Assembly: GCA_003586115.2 (NCBI GenBank)
Contig: QVOM02000034.1
Span: 12,689,730-12,753,729 of the forward strand
From: Salvator merianae
Taxonomy: Eukaryota > Chordata > Lepidosauria > Squamata > Teiidae
Direction: 5' to 3'
DNA length: 64,000 nucleotides
The notes beneath the pieces were generated by a model. The model had not been told where the DNA came from and ran no database searches. It saw nothing but the letters and a program-made list of their open reading frames with translations. Positions 56,367 through 64,000 of this stretch are shown in pieces. The translations under genes were made by a program, and so were the position numbers. Positions within the stretch are counted from its first letter, which is position 1, and the number at the start of each line of letters is the position of its first letter.

Positions 56367-57595
56367 ATCATATATGATCTACTAAGCAAAATGAATCCCA
56401 CCAATTTTGGCACAATAGATCAGAAACAACAGGACTTTAAGATAGGGCACTAATCGGAAGTAACCCTTTGATCATCACCACACTGTTTTGCTATTCATAC
56501 CATTCTGGCAGAACCTCACCCTTGCAGATAAGGAGGGCTTATTGCTTAACTATAGTTTATCAATAGTAGTGATGTCAGAATCCTTATAACCCTTCTGGAA
56601 GTGTGGTCAATATTAATTTCATTATATTACAAATGAAGTGGGCAATGAGAGCCCATGGATTCCTTAAGACTACTTATAAAAACTCAAGGCAAGAAGTGAA
56701 ATTTAAACAAACATGGTGATTCTTTGGCCATACGCTTTCCATATTTTCAACCTGAGCTGCAAGTACCATAAATATGGCATCCCCAACCTCTTTTAACTGC
56801 CCCTCAAGTAGCAAACTGGCATGTTCATGTAAAGGTGACCTGTCCAACATTTTGCAGTTTTTACATTTTAAAAGTCAGGCTATGGAATCAGGAATGTTAG
56901 AATAAATGCACAAGCTCATAATGTATCAAATGAGTGGTTTAGTTTGGACTTAATTCAACAGCTTGTGTGTGTATTGTTTTGTTTTTCCATAGCAGAGCAC
57001 CTGAGCCTTGCTGACTGGATGTGAGGTACTTATTATTCAAGTCATTATTTAAGTGAGAACCAGAGGATAAAGTGATAAATCACTAATTTCACTTGGCAAA
57101 AAGACACAAGACAGCGTCTGGAAGGCGCTTCTCAAACTTAGATTCCTGACTTTCCCACTGAAAGAGAGCCATAGGCCTAAACATCTTCGGATCATGGCTT
57201 TTATCTTCTGAAGAAGTTGGCTGGAATAGAATTGATGGTTCAGAATGGGCCAACTGAGCTAGCATTGCAACTTGGAACGTTCAGTCTTTATGCTAAATAA
57301 TCTTCATTATAGAAGCCAGGGCAAACTGCTGTAATTATGTGGGGTTTTCCAGTATTAGCATTCCTGCCCTGGTCCCTGCCATGAACCCTTTCAAACTTAC
57401 TAGAAATCATAAATGATGACAGTCCCCTTATCAAAATATTGCCGATTATGCAAGCAAAAAAAAAGTGTTTAAATGCTAGGAAGCTGAACTTCAGCCAGCA
57501 AAGTAGTAGACTGGATATAGTAGTTTCCCTGTATGTTCTAGGGTGGTGACTGCAGCTTGGCTCTGGAAAGTCTAGGACAGGCGTGTTCAGTGGAG
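56367..57595. other. Intergenic DNA, no gene seen
   Basis: No recognised gene or repeat. The 130-codon minus frame at 57288-57680 runs into the palindromic MITE that follows and has no domain. Confidence 0.5.
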
Positions 57596-57703
57596 GCCCT
57601 CCAGATATTCTTGAATGACAGCTCTCAGCATGTGGCTCTATACTCCTGGCAGGGTTGGCATGCAGTGCTGGGAGTTGCACAGTAGTTCAGGAATATCTGC
57701 AGG
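57596..57703. repeat. 'actacaactcccatca'-type palindromic MITE
   Basis: The left arm is CCCTCCAGATATTCTTGAAT and the right arm, inversely, CCCTGCAGATATTCCTGAAC. They flank 'cagctctcagcat' and 'tgctgggagttgcacag', which are decayed versions of the ACTACAACTCCCA motif and its inverse. This fold-back repeat is common in amniote genomes and is usually placed with hAT-type MITEs. Further traces are at about 30840, 50930 and 55500. Confidence 0.65.
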
Positions 57704-57842
57704 GACACAGCTGAGCATGGATGACAGATTTGATCCCCAACCTCAGCCCAGAAAGAAGTTAAGAAAACAACTTCCCTATCTTTCCCAAGGAAACTGCCTG
57801 GATGCATTCACGCAATCAGCTAAATCCTGCAGTTTCAAGGGC
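57704..57842 (+). mobile_element. tRNA-derived SINE body, decayed
   Basis: 'gatttgatccccaacctcag' holds a decayed B box. It is followed by 'ttcccaaggaaactgcctgg', parallel to 'gccaagaaaactgcaagg' in the SINE at 28690-28870. The A-box half is replaced by the adjoining MITE. Confidence 0.5.
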
Positions 57843-58057
57843 GGTTGAAGTCTCCTTTTCTTTCCTTAGGTTCATTCATGTGCTTGCTATAATCTTTCTG
57901 GTAATTCTTACAGCGGAAATAGGCAAATGAAAAGATCCAGATTTTGTTGGATTAGCAAACCAGCCATTGCTGCTCAGTCTTTTTTATATGTTTTGAACTA
58001 GAACTATTGCAAAGGACCCAGCTGGAAACAACAAAGGCTGGGAATGAATGTTCCCAG

Positions 58058-58238
58058 GTGGTTGGAACTCACAGGTGGTCGGAACTTGCAGGAACAGGGG
58101 GATTGCTGTTTGCGGGGCCTCTGCGCCTCCGTAGTGTGGCAGCTGCGACAGTTTGGAGGTCTGGAGGCCCTGCGAACAGCAATCATCCCGTTCCCACGTG
58201 TTCTGAATGCCTACCTTTAAAGCGATGAGCCGCCACTG
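58058..58238. mobile_element. Family B MITE with good right end
   Basis: The right end, read inversely, is CAGTGGCGGCTCATCGCTTT, matching the CAGTGGCGGC terminus of 6727-6834. The inner inverted repeat 'ggattgctgtttgcggggcc' pairs with 'ggccctgcgaacagcaatca'. The flanks GTTCCCAG and CTTCCCAG agree at seven of eight bases, but the left terminus itself is decayed, so the left boundary is uncertain. Confidence 0.65.
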
Positions 58239-58419
58239 CTTCCCAGCCTTTAAAGTTTGGGCCCAGGCCAGTGGCTAGGAGAGGCCAGGTCAAGCTGTCC
58301 TAAATTTCGATGGCCCTTAACCTGTGCTAGGGTTAGTCTAGCCCAGCATAGGCCAGCCTACCTCATACAGACCAGCATGGGACAAGGTAGCAAGCACTTT
58401 GCAGAAATGGGCTTACGGT

Positions 58420-58660
58420 ACATTGGCCGCTCTGCTACGCTAGCTGCTTTCGGATTGAACTTTGGCTTCCATCATTGTTTGGATCCCACAATTGCCTCTT
58501 GACATCCCTGCCAGATGGCAGCACAAAATTGTAGGGCAGGAGTGGGTGCTTACTTGCCTGGATGCTTGCTTCTGCAATGGCAAAGTGGCTACTTCTGGGT
58601 ATTTCGATGGCACAAAATACTTGGAAGTGCACAATTGCCAGCCTCCTGACTAATCATTAG
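58420..58660. repeat. Repeat related to 42740-43175
   Basis: 'cttacttgcctggatgcttg', 'gcttctgcaatggcaaagtg' and 'aatacttggaagtgcacaat' recall 42900-43020 and 15170-15195. A hairpin around 'acaattg' and 'caaaattgt' is weak. No coding capacity. Confidence 0.4.
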
Positions 58661-58924
58661 AAGAACAAATACCAAAACTGAAGCTCAAATACTTTGGCCA
58701 CCTAATGCGAAGGTAGGATTCACTATAAAACACCCGGATGCTGGATAAGATTGAAGGCAAAAGGAGAACAGGACAGCAAAGGGTGAGATGGATAAGTAGT
58801 GTCATGGAAGCAATGAACATGAGTCCGGGAAAACTCCGGGAGTCTGTAGAGGACAGAAGAGCACGGTGTTCTGTGGTCCATGGGGTTATGGAGAGTCAAA
58901 CACAACTAAACGACTGAACAACAA
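58661..58924 (+). mobile_element. BovB 3' end
   Basis: 'ccaaaactgaagctcaaata', 'ctttggccacctaatgcgaa', 'gaacatgagtccgggaaaac', 'tccgggagtctgtagaggac' and 'gtccatggggttatggagag' follow the BovB 3' region in order. The copy closes with 'aaacgactgaacaacaa', the typical BovB end. It is 5'-truncated and non-coding. Confidence 0.9.
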
Positions 58925-59841
58925 GAGTCATAATTAGGCCTCCTGTTGCTTGGAATTTAGGGATTTCCAAAACATTAGGAGTTCTGTGGTAGAAGTATTT
59001 AACCCTTTGAACAGGCTTTGGCAGAATTTCTTTTTTGAACTATAAACCACAGAATGTTAGCAGGCAGTTGCTCTTGATTCATGGTTTTAATAAGTGCAAG
59101 CTTTATGTATCCATGACTGCAGGTATATATAGGGTTATGGTGTCTCCAACTCACATGTGTGTTTGTGTGTGTGTTAATACTAGAACCTCTCTGGTGGGGA
59201 GATTGAAAGTGATGGTTTTGGCAGGCTCATAGTTATGGCATTTTATACAATTCTGAGCTATGTTACTGTTGACTTAAGTTAGTCATGAGTTCTAGTAGGG
59301 ATGCGGTGTCTACACTTTAGTGGTGTTGCAAGCACGGGGTACTTCTCAGAAGACTTTTGTGGGCTGGCAAGAACCCTTGAAAGTATCATTCTCACATAGT
59401 AGGATAATGCACCATCGCACCTCTATGCAGATACACAGCAGATGCATGAGCATCTTACCTGATCTACTGTGCACACGGAAGTATTTTTCATCCTGCCCAA
59501 AATGGCCAAATTCCAGGGCCATTTCAGGCATGACAGAAAATCTCCTCATGCTGCATCTTCAAAGCTGGGAAATTTTCATTTCCCAGCATTGAAGAGAGCA
59601 AGGGGGCGAGACCTGCGGCATACAGATGCCATGCACGACAGCTCTGGGCAGAGGAGCAATTGCTCCTACCCTTGACATGTTTGAATCCTCTGCCATGTGG
59701 ATCCAACCATAGTTAAAAAAAAAAAAAAAGCAGTTTAAAAGTGGCTTACATTTGACAGCATCCACATGCCAGTGTTCCTGGTCTACGTCCAGGATTCTGG
59801 CATCTTCCTTTCTCAATACATTACAATAACTTACCATTAGG
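58925..59841. other. Intergenic DNA, no gene seen
   Basis: Small TG run near 59155-59174 and an A-run at 59714-59729. 'agtagggatgcggtgtctac' at 59295 begins like a TAGGGATG element end, but no partner end was found. Confidence 0.45.
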
Positions 59842-60846
59842 CCATTCCTGCAATGGTTTTTTCAGGCCCCATGTGGTAATCAAAGCCCAGAAGGTACATT
59901 ACTGAGACACCGACTGTTTCCACACTTGCAGGGCCTAGACTGTTCCAGCTGGAACTGCTCTGACTGGAGCAATTTCCAGTTGGCCCGGAATAAGGGCATC
60001 TGCTCTTGGATGCCTGTTCCAGGACAGGTCCCATGCCACAACTCTCTGAAGTTTGTACAAGCTTTGGAGCCTGCTGTGAGGGCTTCAACAGCCATGAATC
60101 AGTGTTTCTGGCCTCAGAGCCTTAAGGGAACCCATTTTGGCTGTGCAATTTGGTGTGCCACCAAAATGGGTTTCCCTACCTAACTGATCCAAGGAGGCCT
60201 TGAAGGGCCTTTTCGCACTTTCCACCTTAGAACAGGATAATTACTCTGTTCTAAGGTGGAACATACCTCATGGCATGAAAACCATTTGCACTGTGAGGCC
60301 TTGGAATAGACCAGCAGCAGGCTACCTGCATTCGCAGTGCAAATGCTGGGGACCACGAACACCATATGACAGTGCAGTTGTATCCACACCACACCACACC
60401 ACACCACTCTGTTTTCTCCTGGAAGAGGGTGTGAACACAGTGTACTGGGAGCAATCCAGCTGCTCCTGGTACAGCTGTGGAGCCCTTTTTTGCTCCACAA
60501 CAAGTAGCAGTCAGGAGCAGCTGTATTCTGCTCCCAATTGCCAGGGTCTCCATGTGGTGCAGAAACAGTACGCTAGTGAGCATCCCAATGCTCACTAGTG
60601 TAAAGTGCAAAAAGGTTCCATCCCTCTGCATGCCTCCCTGGGACAATCTAGTGGCCCTTGGACTGTCAGTAGCCCTTAACTGGTATCCAGGTCTAGGCAG
60701 CCATTTTGGCTGCCCATGTGGATGAGGTGGCCTAGCAGGAGGCAGAGCCTCCCCTTTTCCACACCAGACCAGAGTATAGAAGGAGAGGCCCAAAGAGAGT
60801 CTAGGCCTCACGCTATCTCATTCTAACAGTAAGTGCAGAGAGGCCC
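59842..60846. mobile_element. Possible family C-type element split by a family A insertion
   Basis: The left end GGCCATTCCTGCAATGG (59842) and the right end, inversely, GGGCCTCTCTGCACTTAC (60829-60846) fit one terminal inverted repeat. Between them lies the complete family A element at 60205-60619. The left part has 'acccattttggc' and 'caccaaaatgggt' in inverted orientation (60129-60174), a block typical of family C. The pairing of the two ends across the insert is inferred; they could belong to two different elements. Confidence 0.45.
60205..60619. mobile_element. Family A MITE, complete
   Basis: The ends are GGGCCTTTTCGCACTTTCC and, inversely, GGAACCTTTTTGCACTTTAC. A perfect 14-bp subterminal hairpin (CCACCTTAGAACAG, 60222-60235, with 60246-60259) lies next to the left end. 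The second hairpin TGTGGAGC...GCTCCACA is at 60475-60500. A small (CCACA)n run is at 60384-60407. The 186-codon minus frame here (60251-60811) covers repeats only. Confidence 0.85.
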
Positions 60847-61079
60847 ACCACTTCACTCCCCAGATGCAATCCCAGAGAGGGCTTTTTCACCTCACATGTC
60901 AGCTCTACCACAGGAACAGGAGGTAATGTGGATTGTGCCTTAGAGGTTAGCTGTGTTTCTTAGCTGTGTTTGGAGGCATTAAGAGCAAGGCACATGTCTT
61001 GTTTTGTTTTTCTATCTGCCCCCTACTTTTCAACTCCCTGTCTTCTATTTCAAATTTTAGAAAATGAGTATTTACTGTA
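60847..61079. other. Short unassigned stretch
   Basis: No gene or repeat recognised. Confidence 0.5.
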
Positions 61080-61205
61080 TATGAGTTGGAAGGCACCTTC
61101 AAGGTCATCAAGTCCCATCCCGTGCTTAGTGGAGAAGTCTCCTAAACTATCCTTGAAAGATATCCAACCAGCCTCTCTTCAAAAAAAAGCAGTCTGGGGA
61201 TCCTC
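61080..61205 (-). mobile_element. CR1-related 3' end, antisense and decayed
   Basis: 'atgagttggaaggcaccttc', 'aaggtcatcaagtcccatcc' and 'gatatccaaccagcctctct' follow the antisense of a CR1 3' end. It is older and more diverged than the copy at 27377-27596. Confidence 0.6.
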
Positions 61206-61233
61206 AACTCCTGTGCTGGCAGACTTAATCTAT

Positions 61234-61716
61234 GGGCCTATTCGCACTTTGCACTGACAAGCATCAGGGACTCTTGCTAGCAAAGTGCTTCCACACTTTG
61301 TGGCGACCCTTGTGACCGGGAGCAGCATAACACTGCTCCCAATCGCAAGTATCTGTGGAGCGCAAATTAGTGCTCCACAGCTTTACCAGCTCCCAGTAAA
61401 GTGCGTTTGCACTTATTGTGGCAGCCGTCCACAATGACGGGCCTATGCGATCGCCTGATCGCACCTGTGAGATTGCCTATGCACACCTGCATGCTGTGTG
61501 GCACTGACAGTTGCCATGGCAGCAGCTGGATGCTTCCTAGCTGCTGCCATAGTCAGGATCTAGCACGGAGACCAGCATTTGCATCACGAATGCTGGTCTC
61601 CTGTTGGAGGTAAGAACTAGGGCCATGCAGTGTGGATGATGGCCATACTGTGTGGCCTATATCACCATAGAATAGAATAATTATCATGTTTTATGGTGGT
61701 AAATGCAGAAAGACCC
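61234..61716. mobile_element. Family A MITE, complete, reverse orientation
   Basis: The ends are GGGCCTATTCGCACTTTGC and, inversely, AGGGTCTTTCTGCATTTAC. The second hairpin CTGTGGAGCGCAA...GTGCTCCACAG is near 61353-61381. GTTGCCATGGCAGC is at 61510-61523. The subterminal AT-cored fold-back (ACCATAGAAT...TTTTATGGTGG) is near the right end. CATTTGCATCACGAATG hairpin near 61576-61592. Confidence 0.82.
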
Positions 61717-62164
61717 TCCAGCCAAGTAATTGTTCCTTGTCCCTAGCCCACACAGAACAAATCTGCACCTTTATATATTTGTATCTATCATATTTCCCCT
61801 CAGTATTTTCTCCTGCAAGCTAAATATGTCCATAGGAATTGATTTCCAGTTCCATAATCCTTCACTCAGCTGGCCACAGGGCACAATGATGGGCAGGTGA
61901 CTGCTTTCCTTTGATATCTTTGAGGCACAATGAACAAGTCTCTGAACTAGAGTAGAGGCACTTCCACATTGCATCAAACCCTCCTTTGCTCACATTCCAA
62001 GGCATCAAAGGTGGACAGAGAATCACTGTTCATCCTGATGCCTGTCCTTATGGGCCTGCTGCCACTGCTTTACTAACTGTTGATTGGTTCAGCCCAATAT
62101 ACCTTTACCTGGCTGAACTGGTTCTAGAAACTAATCAGTTGCCATCACCTCATTGACCCTGATC
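61717..62164. other. Intergenic DNA, no gene seen
   Basis: No recognised repeat or domain. Confidence 0.5.
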
Positions 62165-62425
62165 CACTTGTATTTTTTAAAAAATATTTAAAATATAATT
62201 TGGAAGCAATGTACAAAGAATAAAACAACTAAAATCATAATAGTTATATAAAAACATAACTAAAATCAAGGATGGGGGAAACAAACAGTCACTCTGGGAA
62301 GGCCTGGATGAAAAGACAGGCATTGAATTGGCGCCTGAAGCTAGGAGTGTAGGTACCCTACAAATATGGGAAGGGAGACTATTCCAGGGGCTGGGTACCA
62401 ACACAGAGAAGGTCCCGATGTCTCT
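62165..62425 (-). mobile_element. L2/CR1-like LINE 3' region, fragment
   Basis: 'agacaggcattgaattggcg', 'ggagactattccaggggctg' and 'caacacagagaaggtccc' follow the antisense 3' region seen at 4480-4620 ('gaggctattccatagtctgg', 'accaataaggccc'). Confidence 0.6.
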
Positions 62426-63454
62426 TTTCCCTCTCCACTTCAGTGCTTCTTCTCTAATTCAGTCATAGGCAGCTTCTGAACTGTTCTGTGAGGATCCTGA
62501 GATAGATCTCAAAGGCAACAAGAGCATCTGTATCTGCATTTGTATACCACCTTGGGAGTTTGAGAAGTGAATAAAATATTAATTGTGGGGCTTGTGTTAA
62601 TTTTGTGGGACTTGGCAAGGAAGGGGCTGTGCTTTAAAAAAAAAAAAGGGCTCAAAGGGTTGATTACCTGGGAAAGGATTTCTCAGGATACAAGTAAATC
62701 TGCCTTATACTGCTTATACAGTATATAAAGCTGGTGCTTTACCTTACATATGTAAAATCATGGGAATGTTAATATAAAATTGGCTGGCTTGACTTAGTGC
62801 CAGAATTTTTTGGAGTAGTCATTTAATTTACAAAATGCTCTTGATGATTTTGAGCACCCTTACTGACATTATTAATTTAACCCAGCAAAAGGAAACAATG
62901 CAAAGGAGAAGAGAGGACCCAGAACCTGCCTCAGTTAGGTTCCAGTTATCTGAGTAAGTAATTCAAGGAAAGAAATATGTCTCTAGTCTAGGGTTGCTTT
63001 TTCATTTGTTTTGCCAGAAGCAAAGTTAACATAACTCTGAAAGTTATTAGTCTATTAATTCAGTTAGTCCAATATAAGATCTTTTACATTCAATCTGCCT
63101 TTGATATTAATACCTAAGTATGAAAGTGTTCATGTTAACCATTAGCTTTCTTGTAATGATTTATTTCTCTGCTTCTCAAAGGACTTGGATAACTCATCAA
63201 ATAAAGAGTGGTATTGTGCTCTTTAGGGATATTACCTTACCACCATAACGACAATTCTCATTTCCAGTAATTATGGACGATTCTGCGCTGGGTGGTATAC
63301 CAGACCAGTAAGTGTACTAGGAGCCTTCCTTCCTCATGCTGGTGTGATCTTAGGGAGGGCCCGTTCTCACCAACAATTGTCAGACATGACAATAAGGTAC
63401 TCGGTGTTGTTTTGCACAGTGTTTGAGATACAGGGCCTCTTCAGAACAATCACC
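62426..63454. other. Mostly unassigned DNA with a LINE tail trace
   Basis: 'gtataccaccttgggagttt' and 'gagaagtgaataaaatatta' (62540-62583) are a trace of a plus-oriented LINE tail. An A-run lies at 62636-62647. Around 63285-63325 'ggtataccagaccagtaagt' recalls family C interiors (20321, 38217). No gene seen. Confidence 0.45.
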
Positions 63455-63735
63455 GGACAGGCCCGTCTGCACGCCCATGCTACCACCACATATGAGAGCG
63501 CCTCCAGTTGTTCCTGGCTTGGCTGTCCACAGCTTAACCAGGAGCAGCTGGGTGGCTCCCTCTCAGCAGCGTTCGCACTTTTTTCCAGGTGCAAATGCTG
63601 TGAGTGGGTGGATCAGTGTGACTGCGACTGTGCAGTGCAGCACCATCTCCCAATCACCACGGCAATGTTGGGCCACTTACTGGATGTTGCTGTGGCCTCT
63701 GTCATGGCGATCAGACATGTGGATGCAGCTTGACT
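63455..63735. mobile_element. Family A MITE, partial
   Basis: The left end CAGGCCCGTCTGCACGCCC is a decayed family terminus. GGCTGTCCACAGC, half of the second hairpin, is at 63520-63532. The interior ('ggagcagctgggtggctccc', 'cgactgtgcagtgcagcacc', 'caccacggcaatgttg') matches 36904-37388 in reverse. It fades out before a right end. Confidence 0.6.
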
Positions 63736-64000
63736 TAATTTTGCAACTCTCATCATTGCTATCTAGATGCGTAGGCAGATAAAAGCAATTTGTTGGGTTC
63801 AGTACAGATAAGGATTGGGATTTCATGGCAGGTGGGGGAAGATTTGAGGTTATTATTGTGCCTTCAACTGCAAGCATACAAATGGATTTAAATAAATAAA
63901 TGAAGTGCTCTGCTGCACCATGTCGGGAAAGAAGTTCCTGACAGTGACACTGAAAACCAGTTGTCAGTCTAATGTAATCAAACAGACAAGCAGCTCTGCC
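63736..64000. other. Unassigned DNA at window end
   Basis: No gene or repeat recognised. Confidence 0.5.

Noticed and set aside
60251..60811. Longest open frame of the window (186 codons, minus)
   Set aside because: It lies over a family A element and its flanks, crosses element boundaries and has no domain. GC-rich repeats often stay open by chance.
1..64000. Endogenous retrovirus or other viral insertion
   Set aside because: No LTR pair, primer-binding site, polypurine tract or gag/pol/env motif was seen. All RT traces are of the non-LTR type.

Overview
This window looks like intergenic or deep intronic DNA of a squamate reptile (lizard or snake), close to saturated with transposon remnants. 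I found no host protein-coding gene, functional tRNA, rRNA, CRISPR array or recognisable retrovirus. The organism call rests on the repeat mix. BovB (RTE-clade) LINEs, CR1 with its octamer tail, L2-like LINEs, several L1 3' ends and a tRNA-derived SINE occur together with a large load of short DNA transposons. That combination is typical of Squamata; the exact species cannot be read from the sequence.

Layout. From 1 to 12 kb the sequence is mostly AT-rich filler. It holds two L2-like LINE pieces (2.4-2.8 and 4.35-5.87 kb, both minus), a 260-bp GAA array (3.76-4.02 kb), a 108-bp palindromic hAT-type MITE with 8-bp target duplications (6.73-6.83 kb) and a LINE 3' end (10.7 kb). From 12 to 25 kb there are two longer elements that begin TAGGGAYGTGCACGAA (12.76-13.44 and 23.88-24.78 kb), each flanked by a perfect 8-bp duplication. 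Between them lies a 2.2-kb BovB (19.5-21.7 kb, minus) that is itself interrupted by a DNA element. From 25 to 36 kb there are a BovB 3' end, a CR1 3' end with an expanded ATTCTATG tail, a tRNA-derived SINE, L1 3' ends and many microsatellites.

From 36 to 64 kb the window becomes a dense field of short, CpG- and hairpin-rich elements. Most share a terminal motif close to GGGCCTKTTCGCACTT. About 13 belong to one family (called A here). Its members carry the same two internal hairpins and several carry an internal palindrome around GTTGCCATGGCAAC, which resembles an RFX X-box. About eight others (called C here) have related ends but different interiors. The largest A element is about 1 kb and strongly CpG-rich (47.6-48.6 kb). 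A pyrimidine triplet array at 49 kb contains a 124-base assembly gap.

Function. Nothing here forms an operon or pathway. All coding traces are pieces of retrotransposon reverse transcriptase or ORF2 C-termini and are broken. The most interesting biology is transposon biology: which transposase moves the A/C families, how the A-A'-A inversion inside the 12.8-kb element arose, whether the 23.9-kb copy captured about 480 bp of foreign DNA, and whether family A spreads RFX-like sites. Family letters A, B, C, D and E are labels used only in this answer. Boundaries without target duplications are approximate, usually to within 5-30 bases.
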